64,000 nucleotides of DNA from Shewanella gelidii (GTDB taxonomy: Bacteria; Pseudomonadota; Gammaproteobacteria; Enterobacterales; Shewanellaceae): assembly GCF_014647855.1 (NCBI RefSeq), contig NZ_BMPZ01000002.1:1-64000 (forward strand). Reading direction: 5' to 3'. Positions within the stretch are counted from its first letter, which is position 1; each line of letters opens with the position of its first letter. A program made the translations under genes and the position numbers. Positions 52,953 through 63,422 of the stretch are shown here, one piece after another. The notes below the pieces were generated by a model, which made no database searches, was not told where the DNA came from, and saw only the letters and a program-made list of their open reading frames with translations.

Positions 52953-54107
52953 TTAGTCTTTTATGGCTTGTAAAATGACAAATTTGCCGTTTGAAGCAAT
53001 GGTCTCACAATTGCGAAAAATCCGTTTTAGCTTGACGTGATAGGCAAGGTGTCGATTGCCGACAACTTGTAGAGCGCCGCCTGATGCCAATCGGCGTTTA
53101 GCATCTAAGAACATTTGCCAAGCAATATGGTCGGTGATGGCCTCGCCTTGATGAAAAGGCGGGTTACAGAGGACAAGATCTGCTTTGAGATCAGGATCTA
53201 AATGGGTTAAGCAATCGTCCCAGTGGAAGTGACCTCGGACATTTGCTTCGGCATTGAAGTTTTCAATCCAGTTTGTTTGTGCTGATTGCACCGCCATTTC
53301 TGAATCATCTACAAAGTGAATGTGAGCTGCTGGGTTTAGCTGAGCAGCTCTTAGTCCTAAAATGCCATTGCCACAACCGAGATCGATAATGGTGTTGTAG
53401 TCGCCCTGAGGAATATGTTGCAACATGATTCGGGCTCCAATATCGAGCTTATTGCTTGCAAACACATTGCTAAGGTTGTGCATTGTGAGTTGGTATTCTG
53501 GCACCGACCATGTGAGCGCAGGGTCAAGCTCTCGTCTCTTTCCATCAAAAATACAAGTGATAACCCGAGTTTTTTTGTAGGTTAAGCTTGCGTTTGCGGG
53601 TCCCAAATTCTTTTCAATCAGTGCCAACAATGACTTATTTATGCTCTTGGCTTTGGCCCCAATTAATACGCGGGTGCCTTGGGGAAGGATCTGAGATAAA
53701 CGATTCAATTGGTATTTAAAGTAGCTCAAATTTTTAGGAAGCTTTAAAAGAACCAACTCTAATCCATCTGGGAGGGGGTCTTGACTGTTTAAAAAAGAGA
53801 TCTGCTCGCTTGGTAATTGGTTCGTTTGCAAATTACTTTGCGTACCTAACAGACTGGTTTTTGCATCGGTCTCAACCCAGAGTGGCCAGTTTGCAGCAAA
53901 GCTTTTAAGGCCACAGGTCAATGTTCCAAAACTGTCATTTAAAATTGCTGTGCGAACAGGGGGGGGAGATTCCTCAGAGAGTTGCTTCAATAGGTGCTCA
54001 TCGGCAGCATCCCAAGCTTGTAGGTTTGATTCTTGGTTGCTGGGATAGCGTTGTAATGTCAGTACCGTATTGGTTGGCGCGTTAGCTACTGAAAAATGAG
54101 TCGTCAT
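52953..54107 (-). CDS. rlmG: 23S rRNA (guanine1835-N2)-methyltransferase
   Basis: A protein of 384 residues with the two-domain MTS layout: an N-terminal degenerate domain and a C-terminal SAM domain ([16 protein letters not shown] and the catalytic NPPFH). The N-terminal [20 protein letters not shown] opening is specific to RlmG rather than to RsmC. It methylates G1835 of 23S rRNA. Confidence 0.92.
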   Translation of the reverse strand: MTTHFSVANAPTNTVLTLQRYPSNQESNLQAWDAADEHLLKQLSEESPPPVRTAILNDSFGTLTCGLKSFAANWPLWVETDAKTSLLGTQSNLQTNQLPSEQISFLNSQDPLPDGLELVLLKLPKNLSYFKYQLNRLSQILPQGTRVLIGAKAKSINKSLLALIEKNLGPANASLTYKKTRVITCIFDGKRRELDPALTWSVPEYQLTMHNLSNVFASNKLDIGARIMLQHIPQGDYNTIIDLGCGNGILGLRAAQLNPAAHIHFVDDSEMAVQSAQTNWIENFNAEANVRGHFHWDDCLTHLDPDLKADLVLCNPPFHQGEAITDHIAWQMFLDAKRRLASGGALQVVGNRHLAYHVKLKRIFRNCETIASNGKFVILQAIKD

Positions 54108-54241
54108 ATGTCACACTGCAAGGGGCTTTTGGAGGGCGGATTATGACAGACTTACACAATAATCGCGACCTGAACCGCAACGTTTTCAGTGGTTGCTGAG
54201 CAAGCAATCTCGCTGGGCGCGAATCATCAGAAGGAGCGGGT

Positions 54242-54829
54242 GTGACTATTGAATTGATGCCACCAATAACCTATCGTCCAAATTTTATCAGTGAGGCACA
54301 AGGGCAGTTGTTGCTTGAAGAAACCAAAGGCTACCCTTTCGTTCGCCCTAAAATAAAGGTGTTTGGCCGATGGCATCTGGTTCCCCGACAGCAGGTTTGG
54401 TTTGCGGACCCCGGCTGTGATTATCGGTATTCATCTCTCATGATTAAAGCGCAGCCTTGGCCTCCTTTATTGAAACAGCTGCGAGTATTGTTGCAGCAAC
54501 AATTTACGACTCAATTTAATGGTGTTTTAGTCAACTGCTATCAAGGTGGGTGTGACACAATGGGTTGGCATAGCGATAACGAGCGTGAGATTGTTCAGGG
54601 TAGTCAGATTGCTTCGGTTAGCCTTGGCGGAAGTCGAGATTTTTTGATGCGGCATAAAGTGGCTAAACAAGTGCATAAGTTGACCCTCAATCATGGGGAC
54701 CTTTTGATGATGCATGCGCCAATGCAGCAAGACTGGCAGCATAGTGTGCCTAAGCGTGCACGCATGAATGACTTGAGAATAAACCTTACTTTTCGGTTGC
54801 TTACTCCATACTTTCACCATCATGATTGA
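54242..54829 (+). CDS. alkB: AlkB-like 2-oxoglutarate dioxygenase
   Basis: A protein of 195 residues, close to the ABH2/ABH3-type branch of the AlkB family. The iron site is His110, Asp112 and His167 (GWHSDNE and DWQHSVPKR), and the 2-oxoglutarate site is RINLTFR (Arg179, Arg185). It should remove alkyl groups such as 1-methyladenine from DNA or RNA. The start is GTG with AGGAG five bases upstream. No ada gene is nearby. Confidence 0.92.
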   Translation: MTIELMPPITYRPNFISEAQGQLLLEETKGYPFVRPKIKVFGRWHLVPRQQVWFADPGCDYRYSSLMIKAQPWPPLLKQLRVLLQQQFTTQFNGVLVNCYQGGCDTMGWHSDNEREIVQGSQIASVSLGGSRDFLMRHKVAKQVHKLTLNHGDLLMMHAPMQQDWQHSVPKRARMNDLRINLTFRLLTPYFHHHD

Positions 54830-55108
54830 GTCAAGGGTGGTGAAAAATAAAGCAAACTTACGACTGAGATAAAAATTCGTGCCATCTTAGTTTAGTAATT
54901 CATGTTAAAGCAGTTGATTTTATTGAATAAGTTTCACGATCAGGGCTTTAATTAACTTATCTTTAGGGATATGATGAAACCGTAACGATAGATTTTTTAA
55001 TTTAAAGCTCGAAAAAAGTGCAACGCAGTTATTCTGCTAAGATCATGTATACGAACTTTTAGTTTTCACAGCCCGATTCATCTTTTCTGCTGTAAAGAGG
55101 AACAACAT

Positions 55109-55612
55109 ATGAAAAAAATCTTTATTACTACCATCCTAGGAAATGTCACTCCCGGCTTACTGAAAGCGTTGGCAAAAACAACTCGAGCAGAAGGTGGTGA
55201 GTGGGTCTCAAACCGCGTAATTAAACTAGATGACCGTTTTGCTGCGTTGATGAAAGTTTCTGTCGATGCTGAAAACGAAGTAAAACTCAAAGCAGCACTT
55301 GAAGCTGAGTTTGACCAGTTAGATTTCAGGTATGATGACGCGACTGAAGTCAATGCCGAGCCTGTAAAAACCATTGAGCTTACTTTTGATTGCAACGATC
55401 GCCCAGGTTTGACGCGCGACATCGATGATGTCTTTGCCAACCTTGAACTGGTTGTCGATAATATGGAAGTGAATCGATATCAAGTCGCCAGTATCGGCTC
55501 AACGGTATTTTCATCGAAATTCTCAGTCGCGCTGCCTGAAAATATTAGCAGCGAAAGTGTGGTTGAACTACTTGAAGGTATTGGGTCCGACGTCCGAGTG
55601 CATGTCGCTTAA
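55109..55612 (+). CDS. gcvR: glycine cleavage system transcriptional repressor-like ACT protein
   Basis: A protein of 167 residues with two ACT-type domains (FITTILGNVTPGLLKALAKT and IELTFDCNDRPGLTRDIDDV). In E. coli GcvR binds glycine and blocks GcvA. It is shorter than E. coli GcvR (190). AGAGG lies upstream of the ATG. The call rests on domain layout; no gcv genes are near. Confidence 0.85.
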   Translation: MKKIFITTILGNVTPGLLKALAKTTRAEGGEWVSNRVIKLDDRFAALMKVSVDAENEVKLKAALEAEFDQLDFRYDDATEVNAEPVKTIELTFDCNDRPGLTRDIDDVFANLELVVDNMEVNRYQVASIGSTVFSSKFSVALPENISSESVVELLEGIGSDVRVHVA

Positions 55613-55700
55613 ACCTGATGTCATGACACGGTTTAGCTGTGGTTGAATGAGCTTGATGGTGTTGAATTAAAAGGCACATCATGTTCATACTAAATAAAAG

Positions 55701-55734
55701 GCCAGATTCTGTATTCGAGGAATCTGGCTTTTTT
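55701..55734 (+). terminator. terminator downstream of gcvR
   Basis: A nine-base perfect stem (GCCAGATTC with GAATCTGGC), a ten-base loop and six T. It lies 88 bases after the gcvR stop. Confidence 0.85.
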
Positions 55735-55877
55735 GATCCTTGGGTTTGTGATTTCACTTTAGCCAAAGTCTATCCGCAATTTGATCTTTGTCTTCGCAGG
55801 TATTAACCTTCTTCCACAATTTAACTCCACCACGCCATTGTATATTCAATCGTGGTCGTCATTGATTGAGAACTTCC

Positions 55878-56177
55878 ATGTTAATTGCCCAAAGTATTAA
55901 AGATAAACTAGGGGCCGCTCTTAGCCCGACTCACCTTGAAATCATTAATGAGAGCCATAAACATCGTGTTCCAAAAGATGCTGAAACTCACTTTAAGGTT
56001 GTCGTGGTGAGTGAGGCATTTGTTGGCAAGCGCCTCATTGGCCGTCATCGTGCCATTAATGAAGCCTTGAGTGACGAATTTGCTGCCGGATTGCACTCGT
56101 TATCCATGTATACTTATACGCCAGAAGAGTGGGCTGAGTTAGCCGAAGTACCTGACTCACCTAAGTGCACGAGTTGA
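55878..56177 (+). CDS. bolA: BolA family protein
   Basis: A protein of 99 residues with the BolA fold. The HFKVVVVSEAFVGKRLIGRHR segment holds the conserved motif and the metal-ligand histidines used with monothiol glutaredoxins. It is a cell-shape and iron-sulfur regulator in E. coli. The ATG at 55878 is preferred over a TTG four codons upstream. Confidence 0.95.
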   Translation: MLIAQSIKDKLGAALSPTHLEIINESHKHRVPKDAETHFKVVVVSEAFVGKRLIGRHRAINEALSDEFAAGLHSLSMYTYTPEEWAELAEVPDSPKCTS

Positions 56178-56246
56178 GACATAGTTATTACCTACTTTGC
56201 ACCTCAAATGCCAAGTCAGGACCATTTTGTATATTGGAGGCTTTAA

Positions 56247-56756
56247 ATGCCGTTGCTAGATAGTTTTACCGTTGATCATACCCGTATGGAAGCACCTGCA
56301 GTACGGGTCGCCAAAACAATGGGGACACCAAAGGGCGACACGATCACTGTTTTCGACTTACGCTTTTGTATACCTAACAAAGCCATATTGAGTGAAGAAG
56401 GGATCCACACATTAGAGCATTTGTTTGCGGGCTTCATGCGTGATCATCTCAATAGCGACGATGTTGAAATTATTGACTTGTCGCCTATGGGGTGTCGTAC
56501 GGGCTTTTATATGAGTTTGATTGGGCAGCCTGTTGCTGAGCGTGTTGTTGCCGCTTGGGAAGCGTCGATGAAAGATGTACTGAACGTCGGTTCACAGTCT
56601 CAGATCCCAGAGTTAAATGAGTACCAGTGTGGCACCTATGAAATGCACTCGCTTAATGATGCAAAATCGATTGCACAAGCGATTTTAGATTCAGGGATTA
56701 AAGTGAATCAAAACGAAGATTTAACCCTGAGTGATAGTATTCTGAATCAGCTCTAA
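56247..56756 (+). CDS. luxS: S-ribosylhomocysteine lyase
   Basis: An enzyme of 169 residues that splits S-ribosylhomocysteine into homocysteine and DPD, the precursor of autoinducer-2. The metal site is His54, His58 and Cys128 (HTLEH and QCGTYEMH), with Glu57 and Cys83 as catalytic residues. GGAGG sits upstream of the ATG and a terminator follows. No lsr or luxP genes are in the window, so a signalling role versus methyl-cycle detoxification is open. Confidence 0.97.
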   Translation: MPLLDSFTVDHTRMEAPAVRVAKTMGTPKGDTITVFDLRFCIPNKAILSEEGIHTLEHLFAGFMRDHLNSDDVEIIDLSPMGCRTGFYMSLIGQPVAERVVAAWEASMKDVLNVGSQSQIPELNEYQCGTYEMHSLNDAKSIAQAILDSGIKVNQNEDLTLSDSILNQL

Positions 56757-56770
56757 AGCAAATTGTTAAG

Positions 56771-56797
56771 AAAGCGGCATCAGCCGCTTTTTTTTTT
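56771..56797 (+). terminator. terminator of luxS
   Basis: An eight-base stem (AAAGCGGC with GCCGCTTT), a four-base loop and ten T in total. Confidence 0.93.
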
Positions 56798-56946
56798 GCT
56801 TAAAAACAGTTATTTTACAAAGCGGTAACTGATTACTTTGGGGTTCGCGAGCCGTGTAAAAAGGTTCGTTAAGCCTGTTTATAAAATTGACAAACTTCCA
56901 TGCCTTATTAACAGCGGTTAAACCATGGAACGACAGGGAGCGGTTT

Positions 56947-58989
56947 ATGTTAAAACGTGGTTTTCGTCTATCGGCAAGTGCGGCTGCAGTACTGATGGTT
57001 TGCCAGCCAGCAATGGCGGCGGAAGAGTCTGAACTAGCAGCATCTGTAGCAGACGCATTTCATTATCAAAGTAACCGCGAGGCTATCGCTTTTCTTCCCG
57101 GAGTGACAGTTTTTTCTGGTGCAAGTTCGGTCACTCCCTTTATTAGCCATGGTGCGGCGTCGGGTATCGCCGTGCTGCAAGACCGTATTTATTACTCTCC
57201 AGCACCTTATTCATCGCCTGGGACTTGGTCACAACCCGTAAAGCGCCAGCAGAGCATTGCTTATTCAGCAACGACAGATGTACGCCTAGGCGGGCAAGGG
57301 GCAGCTGGTGCTTTGGCATATAAAACGCAATCGATTGGTCAAGACAAGCTTAAAACCACGGCGGCATTAGAAGGAAACTCTCAAGCGGGCGGTGATTTAG
57401 ATTTAGCCGTGAACGTAAAAAATCGAGATTACGGTATGCTATTTACCGTTGATCATGCACAACGAGATTTGACCCAAGAGTTCCGTAATGATGCAGAACT
57501 TGACATGAAGTCTACCCAGATTATGTTCAAAATGGATGCCGAAAGTCTGCCTGGTGCTCGAAACTATCAAAAAACAGAGTTTAAATACCAATATGAAAAT
57601 ACGGAGCAGTCTGACAGCATTGTCGGGACTACCTTTGTAGATTGGGAACTCGAACCAACACTGAATTACAGTGCAACCGCTAGAGATCAAGCGGATTCAA
57701 CGTCTCATCGGTACCAACTTTCTCATCAGGTGAACACTAATAAATACAGCCAAGTTTTAACTGAGTTTTATTACCTAACAGAAGAGACAGAAACTGCTCG
57801 ACTGAATTCTTTGAGTGGTAGTTTGATTCAAGACGCTCAACTTGCGCAATTATCTAGTTTTGATCGTGAGCCAACAGTGCTTGGCCTAAGCTTAGGCTCG
57901 CTTGTTGATGCCCGAGATATGCGAGGCGCTGGTGTGCAAACACAAATGCTGACTAAATATCAGGGTAATGATATTAGCTACAGTGCTCGGTATCATACGG
58001 ATTCATCCGAGGTGGAGTTAGGTCATCAAAACATGCAGTGGATGTTTGATCGCAGCCTACTCGTTGTGGATGACGCAGCAACTATATTGACTTATAAAGA
58101 CAGTGCCAATGTACTAACACTTGCAGCCGATACGGATATGAAGTGGGGACCAACGGTGCTGACATTGGGGCTTGGTTATGAGCGAGTTGACGTAGAACGT
58201 AAAATCGAAGCGAATGCATTTGGCTTATCAAATACTGATTTCTCTGACAGCAATTGGTTACCAAGCATTGGTATCGCCTATGATGTTGGTCATTGGCATA
58301 TCGGTGCCGATGTGTCCCGCCCATGGGTTGCAGCAACTGCTGGCAACCAAGAAGAACTCGCGCAAGAGTCATTGCACTACCAGATCTCGGGTCACTATCA
58401 AACTGAGCAATTTAAAATTGGTCTCAATATTTACATGCAAGACTTTGATAATTTGCATACAGGCTGTGATGGGTTTACTAATTGTTCAGCAGAGCAGTTG
58501 GCCTCGCAGTACAATATTGCGGATGTGATGTCTCAAGGCGCTGAACTTAGCTTTGTGAGTCAGTGGCAGTTCGGTGAAGTCCTCGTCCCACTGAATCTGA
58601 CCTACCAATATGACAATAGCGAGTACCAACAAACTCAATGTGGTCTCAATGGCCCAATTTCCTGTGCCATCGAAGGTGAGCGGTTGGCTTGGGTTCCTGA
58701 GCAACAAATCGCCTTGAACGTTGGAATGAAAATGGATGCTTTTGCTATCTATGCCAATGCTTTTTATCAATCAGAGCGAGAATTGCGCGATAACCTCACA
58801 CAGTCACGCATGGTGCCTGAACAATGGCGCGTAGATATCGCAGCATCATACCAAATTGCTAAATCACAACAGGTCTACGCACGTGTTGAAAACGTGTTGG
58901 ATGAAGATTTGATCGCAAGGCATTCAGGAAGTGGCGTCATTTCTGAGCAAGGTCAAGTGGCGTATTTAGGTTATAAAATAAGCTTTTAA
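56947..58989 (+). CDS. TonB-dependent receptor-like outer membrane protein with atypical plug
   Basis: A protein of 680 residues with a signal peptide (ending PAMAAEE). The last two thirds show alternating beta strands and a typical receptor end: VYARVENVLDEDLIARHS, finishing in the aromatic F. The N-terminal domain is short, and I see neither a clear TonB box nor the usual plug motif with a conserved Gly-Gly pattern; only LPGVTVFSG and a GAAGALAYKTQ-like stretch recall a plug. GGGAG six bases before the ATG supports this start over one 20 codons earlier. The FecA-like fold is likely; the substrate is unknown. Confidence 0.8.
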   Translation: MLKRGFRLSASAAAVLMVCQPAMAAEESELAASVADAFHYQSNREAIAFLPGVTVFSGASSVTPFISHGAASGIAVLQDRIYYSPAPYSSPGTWSQPVKRQQSIAYSATTDVRLGGQGAAGALAYKTQSIGQDKLKTTAALEGNSQAGGDLDLAVNVKNRDYGMLFTVDHAQRDLTQEFRNDAELDMKSTQIMFKMDAESLPGARNYQKTEFKYQYENTEQSDSIVGTTFVDWELEPTLNYSATARDQADSTSHRYQLSHQVNTNKYSQVLTEFYYLTEETETARLNSLSGSLIQDAQLAQLSSFDREPTVLGLSLGSLVDARDMRGAGVQTQMLTKYQGNDISYSARYHTDSSEVELGHQNMQWMFDRSLLVVDDAATILTYKDSANVLTLAADTDMKWGPTVLTLGLGYERVDVERKIEANAFGLSNTDFSDSNWLPSIGIAYDVGHWHIGADVSRPWVAATAGNQEELAQESLHYQISGHYQTEQFKIGLNIYMQDFDNLHTGCDGFTNCSAEQLASQYNIADVMSQGAELSFVSQWQFGEVLVPLNLTYQYDNSEYQQTQCGLNGPISCAIEGERLAWVPEQQIALNVGMKMDAFAIYANAFYQSERELRDNLTQSRMVPEQWRVDIAASYQIAKSQQVYARVENVLDEDLIARHSGSGVISEQGQVAYLGYKISF

Positions 58990-58996
58990 CAAAAGT

Positions 58997-59042
58997 TGAG
59001 CCGTTTGAATATTTAGTGAATATAATCAACCGGCTCATTTTT
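58997..59042 (+). terminator. terminator of the receptor gene
   Basis: The outer stem TGAGCCG/CGGCTCA encloses weaker inner pairing, and five T follow. It lies just past the stop codon. Confidence 0.8.
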
Positions 59043-59462
59043 GTTCTAGTTGAACAAAATTCATAAAGGCGAATTGAGCAAGTTGATAGTAACTGCTGCT
59101 TTAGTCTAACTTTGCCTGTTTTTTATACTTTTTCGACTTTTCGCTAAATTTAATCTTTAAATATTAGCGTTATAGTAAGTTGCTTTCGCAAAGAAATTCA
59201 TTTTGAGTGACTAAAAAAGCTCAAATTAGAGTGTGGTATTGCGCGATTCCTTAGTTTCATGCTCTTGAGGTTGTAAAACACCTATAATTTTCGTGGCGAT
59301 AGTGTGCTATATGCGGTAAACTGCGCGCGACCAGCGTGATTACGATCGCACTTTTGTAATAATTCTGCGCTAGCTCAATGGCCTGTGCCCTAGTTGAACA
59401 AACGAGGCTGTTAAGCAGGATTGCGGCGCATTGTCTTTCCTTCAAACGTAGTGCTTGTGGAT
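59043..59462. other. leader region of the nqr operon
   Basis: About 420 bases without a gene. CTAGTTGAACAAA occurs at 59046-59058 and at 59390-59402 as a 13-base direct repeat, and the first copy also forms an inverted repeat (TTGTTC, TAGTT, GAACAA). A consensus -10 box TATAAT is at 59283-59288 but its -35 is weak. The region should carry the nqr promoter and a leader of about 170 bases. Confidence 0.45.
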
Positions 59463-60797
59463 ATGATTACAATTAAGAAAGGATTGGAGTTGCCCATTAG
59501 CGGCAGTCCTGAACAAGTTCTCCATGATGGCCCGTCCATCAAACATGTAGCTACACTGGGTGAAGAGTATATTGGCCTACGTCCTACGATGAAAATTCGT
59601 GTCGGCGACAAGGTGAAGAAAGGTCAGGTTATTTTTGAAGATAAAAAAAACCTAGGCGTGAAATATACAGCTTTAACCAGTGGAAATATTGTCGAAATTA
59701 ACCGTGGTGCCCAGCGTGTTTTGCAATCTGTCGTTATCGAGGCCGAAGGCCAAGATTATGTCGAGTTTGCTAAATTCGACCCCGCATCATTTGGTGCCCT
59801 AGAGCCCCAACAAGTTCGTGACAACCTGATTGAATCAGGACTATGGACTGCTTTACGTACGCGCCCATTCAGCAAAGTGCCTGCAGTTGATGCAGAAGCG
59901 TCAGCGATTTTCGTGACTGCTATCGACACCCAGCCTCTTGCTGCAAACCCTGCGGTTGTTATTGATGAATTCAAAGACGCATTTGCAAATGGATTGACAC
60001 TCTTGTCGCGCCTTACCGAAGGTAAAGTTTACCTCTGTAAAGCGCCTGGAGCGCAAATGCCTGCTGCGAATGCTGAGATTGCTGAATTCGCTGGCAAGCA
60101 CCCCGCTGGCCTTGTGGGAACCCATATTCACTTCCTTGAGCCAGCCTCTAGCCAGCGTACGGTTTGGCATATCGGCTATCAAGATGTGATTGCCATTGGC
60201 CAACTTTTTGAAACTGGAGAGTTGAGTACGCAGCGAGTGATTGCTTTAGGTGGTCCTAAAGCGTCGAACCCTCGTCTTGTCCGCACAGTGAAAGGCGCGA
60301 GCTTAACTGAGCTGACCCAAGGCGAATATCAATCAGACAAAATTCGTATTATCTCTGGCTCAGTTCTGAAGGGCGCAACGGCTTCAGGGCCACACGCATA
60401 CCTTGGGGCTTACCATAATCAAGTGAGCTTACTTGAAGAAGGTGATGAGAAAGAGCTATTTGGCTGGGTGATGCCTGGTGCGAACAAGTTCTCAATTACT
60501 CGCGCATTTTTAAGTCATTTATCACCATCTCGCTTATTTAATATGACAACAAGTACCGGTGGTTCAGATCGAGCGATGGTACCGATTGGAAATTACGAGC
60601 GTGTGATGCCGCTAGATATTTTGCCGACTATGCTCCTTCGAGATTTAGTTTCGGGTGATTATGACGGTGCAGCAAACCTTGGTGCGTTAGAGCTAGATGA
60701 AGAAGATTTAGCACTGTGTACTTTCGTATGTCCTGGCAAGTATGACTATGGCTCATATTTACGAGACTGCTTAGATACGATTGAGAGGGAAGGCTAA
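59463..60797 (+). CDS. nqrA: Na+-translocating NADH:quinone reductase subunit A
   Basis: A peripheral subunit of 444 residues of the sodium-pumping NADH dehydrogenase. It starts [18 protein letters not shown], the usual NqrA opening, and is close to the Vibrio length (446). An upstream TTG is rejected. Its stop overlaps the nqrB ATG by one base. The operon order A-B-C-D-E is that of Vibrio. Confidence 0.98.
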   Translation: MITIKKGLELPISGSPEQVLHDGPSIKHVATLGEEYIGLRPTMKIRVGDKVKKGQVIFEDKKNLGVKYTALTSGNIVEINRGAQRVLQSVVIEAEGQDYVEFAKFDPASFGALEPQQVRDNLIESGLWTALRTRPFSKVPAVDAEASAIFVTAIDTQPLAANPAVVIDEFKDAFANGLTLLSRLTEGKVYLCKAPGAQMPAANAEIAEFAGKHPAGLVGTHIHFLEPASSQRTVWHIGYQDVIAIGQLFETGELSTQRVIALGGPKASNPRLVRTVKGASLTELTQGEYQSDKIRIISGSVLKGATASGPHAYLGAYHNQVSLLEEGDEKELFGWVMPGANKFSITRAFLSHLSPSRLFNMTTSTGGSDRAMVPIGNYERVMPLDILPTMLLRDLVSGDYDGAANLGALELDEEDLALCTFVCPGKYDYGSYLRDCLDTIEREG

Positions 60798-61996
60798 TGG
60801 GCTTGAAAGCGTTTTTCGAGCGTATTGAACCGCAATTTGAAAAGGGCGGTAAGTACGAGAAGTTTTATGCCGTATTTGAAGCGGCATATACTGTGTTCTA
60901 TACCCCAGGGCACGTGAACAAAGGGCATACCCACGTTCGTGATAATCTGGATCTTAAACGTATGATGATCACTGTCTGGGCATGTACATTCCCGGCAATG
61001 TTCTTTGGTATGTATAACGTTGGTTTACAGGCGCAAGAAGCACTTGTTGCTGGTTTTGGTATGCCGGACGTTTGGCAGGTCAGTTTATTTAGCTTGTTTG
61101 GCACAGAGCTAACGGCGGATTCGGGCATTGCAGCTCTGATGTGGTACGGCGCCTGCTTTTTCTTACCCATATATCTTGTGACATTTGCTGTCGGCGGGAT
61201 CTGGGAAGTGTTGTTCGCAGCAATTCGTGGCCATGAAGTCAATGAAGGTTTTTTTGTGACTTCGGTGCTATTTGCGTTGACTTTGCCTGCGACCATCCCG
61301 TTATGGATGGTGGCTTTAGGTATTACCTTCGGTGTGGTTGTTGCAAAAGAAATCTTCGGTGGCACGGGGCGTAACTTCCTCAACCCTGCATTAGCAGGTC
61401 GTGCTTTCCTATTCTTTGCATACCCGCTCAACATGTCAGGTGACACCACTTGGATTGTTGCTGATGGCTTCTCGGGTGCAACGGCATTAAGCCAAGCTGC
61501 AGCAGGAACACTTGAGTACGGCATGACACAAGATTGGTGGGATGCATTTTTAGGCTTCATTCCTGGTTCTGTGGGTGAGACGTCGACGCTGGCAATTATG
61601 CTGGGTGGCTTAATCATTATTTATACTCGTATCGCATCTTGGCGCATTGTTGGCGGTGTGATGGTCGGCATGATTGCTATCTCGATACTACTAAATGCGA
61701 TTGGTAGTGAAACGAATCCAATGTTTGCTATGCCTTGGTACTGGCACTTTGTATTGGGTGGTTTTGCTTTTGGCATGATGTTTATGGCTACTGACCCAGT
61801 TTCAGCGTCATTTACTAATCAAGCAAAATGGGCATACGGTATTTTGATTGGCGCAATGGCCGTGTTTATTCGTGTCATTAACCCTGCTTTCCCTGAAGGT
61901 ATGATGTTAGCGATTCTATTTGCCAACTTGTTTGCACCTTTGTTCGACCACTTTGTGGTTCAAGCAAATGTTAAGCGGAGGATTGCACGTGGCTAG
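60797..61996 (+). CDS. nqrB: Na+-translocating NADH:quinone reductase subunit B
   Basis: An integral membrane subunit of 399 residues with about ten helices. SGATALSQ carries the threonine (Thr229) that binds FMN by a phosphoester bond, and [20 protein letters not shown] is a core motif. It is about 15 residues shorter than the Vibrio protein, mostly in a loop around residues 80-110. The end overlaps nqrC by eight bases. Confidence 0.98.
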   Translation: MGLKAFFERIEPQFEKGGKYEKFYAVFEAAYTVFYTPGHVNKGHTHVRDNLDLKRMMITVWACTFPAMFFGMYNVGLQAQEALVAGFGMPDVWQVSLFSLFGTELTADSGIAALMWYGACFFLPIYLVTFAVGGIWEVLFAAIRGHEVNEGFFVTSVLFALTLPATIPLWMVALGITFGVVVAKEIFGGTGRNFLNPALAGRAFLFFAYPLNMSGDTTWIVADGFSGATALSQAAAGTLEYGMTQDWWDAFLGFIPGSVGETSTLAIMLGGLIIIYTRIASWRIVGGVMVGMIAISILLNAIGSETNPMFAMPWYWHFVLGGFAFGMMFMATDPVSASFTNQAKWAYGILIGAMAVFIRVINPAFPEGMMLAILFANLFAPLFDHFVVQANVKRRIARG

Positions 61997-62786
61997 TAAT
62001 AAAGATTCGTTCGTAAGAACATTGATGATTGTCGTTGGCCTATGTTTTGTGTGTTCGATGTGTGTATCGACTGCCGCAGTTTTGCTAAAGCCAACACAAA
62101 ATGAAAACAAGCTGCTTGATAAGCAAAAGTATATTTTGTCAGCTGCAGGTTTGATTGATTTATCTAAAGGCAGCGTTGACAAAAAAGAAGTATTAAGCAC
62201 GTATAGTAAGTACGTTGAAGCGAAGTTGGTTGACCTGAAAACAGGTGACTGGGTTGAAGGCGTCAACGCTGATACTTATGACCAAAAGAAAGCAGCTCGC
62301 GATAGCGAAACCTCTTTCAAACCTGTGAACGATATTGCTTCGGTTAAACGAGTTGCCAATCAGGTGGTTGTTTATCTTGTGCGAGATGACGCAGGTCAGT
62401 TGAAAACGGTTATTTTACCGGTCAGAGGCTATGGCTTATGGTCAACCATGTACGCTTTCCTTGCGGTTGAACCTGATCTCAATACGATTCAAAGCTTAGT
62501 GTATTACGACTTCTCGGGTTCGGGTGAAACGCCTGGACTTGGTGGTGAAGTGCAAAACCCGAAATGGGTTGCTAAGTGGCAAGGCAAGAAGTTATACGAT
62601 GCCAAAGGTGAGCTCGCTATTAGTGTGACTAAAAACCCTGTTATAGCAGCTTCTGAGCATGGTGTTGATGCCCTTAGTGGTGCAACGTTAACGGGTAATG
62701 GTGTGCAATACTCTCTTGAGTTTTGGTTAGGTGAAGAAGGATTTGCGAGCTTTATTGAGAAAGCGCGTAAAGGAGGGCTGAGCTAA
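61989..62786 (+). CDS. nqrC: Na+-translocating NADH:quinone reductase subunit C
   Basis: A protein of 265 residues with one membrane helix near the N-terminus and a periplasmic domain. The FMN attachment site is [12 protein letters not shown] with Thr233. The start is GTG at 61989 with GGAGG upstream, giving MASNKDSF as in Vibrio; an ATG 23 codons earlier lies deep in nqrB and is rejected. It is coupled to nqrB and to nqrD. Confidence 0.97.
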   Translation: MASNKDSFVRTLMIVVGLCFVCSMCVSTAAVLLKPTQNENKLLDKQKYILSAAGLIDLSKGSVDKKEVLSTYSKYVEAKLVDLKTGDWVEGVNADTYDQKKAARDSETSFKPVNDIASVKRVANQVVVYLVRDDAGQLKTVILPVRGYGLWSTMYAFLAVEPDLNTIQSLVYYDFSGSGETPGLGGEVQNPKWVAKWQGKKLYDAKGELAISVTKNPVIAASEHGVDALSGATLTGNGVQYSLEFWLGEEGFASFIEKARKGGLS

Positions 62787-63418
62787 TGGCTGATTCAAAA
62801 GAACTAAAACAGGTCTTAACTGGGCCAATTATTAGCAATAACCCAATTGCGTTGCAAATCTTGGGTGTCTGTAGTGCGCTAGCTGTGACCAGTAAAATGG
62901 AAACCGCCTTAGTGATGACCATTGCACTGACTGCGGTAACCGCATTCTCTAATTTGTTTATCTCAATTATTCGAAATCACATTCCAAGTAGTGTGCGGAT
63001 TATTGTGCAGATGACAATTATTGCGTCTTTGGTGATCGTTGTTGACCAAGTACTACAAGCTTATGCCTATGACGTTGCCAAGCAGCTTTCAGTCTTCGTG
63101 GGTTTGATTATCACGAACTGTATCGTGATGGGGCGTGCAGAAGCCTATGCAATGAAAACGCCGCCTATGATGAGTTTCTTTGACGGTATCGGTAACGGAC
63201 TGGGTTACGGTGCAATCTTGCTCTCAGTTGGCTTCGTGCGTGAACTGTTTGGTAATGGTTCGTTATTTGGTATCGAAATCTTGCAAAAGATTTCTGACGG
63301 TGGTTGGTATCAGCCAAATGGTTTGTTACTGCTTCCTCCAAGTGCATTCTTCCTCATTGGTGGTTTGATTTGGATTATCCGTACCTATAAGCCTGAACAA
63401 GTCGAAGCGAAAGGGTAA
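62786..63418 (+). CDS. nqrD: Na+-translocating NADH:quinone reductase subunit D
   Basis: A membrane subunit of 210 residues with six helices, of the Rnf/Nqr D-type family. [21 protein letters not shown] is the family opening. With NqrE it forms the iron site and part of the ion path. It overlaps nqrC by one base (TAATG), and AGGAGG lies upstream of its start. Confidence 0.98.
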   Translation: MADSKELKQVLTGPIISNNPIALQILGVCSALAVTSKMETALVMTIALTAVTAFSNLFISIIRNHIPSSVRIIVQMTIIASLVIVVDQVLQAYAYDVAKQLSVFVGLIITNCIVMGRAEAYAMKTPPMMSFFDGIGNGLGYGAILLSVGFVRELFGNGSLFGIEILQKISDGGWYQPNGLLLLPPSAFFLIGGLIWIIRTYKPEQVEAKG

Positions 63419-63422
63419 ACGC

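Noticed and set aside
52953..54107. assignment as rsmC
   Set aside because: The N-terminal signature and length fit RlmG better than RsmC, which shares only the methyltransferase fold and NPPFH motif.
60898..61617. 239-codon open frame antisense to nqrB
   Set aside because: It lies entirely inside nqrB on the other strand, has no recognisable domain, and is explained by few stop codons opposite hydrophobic coding.
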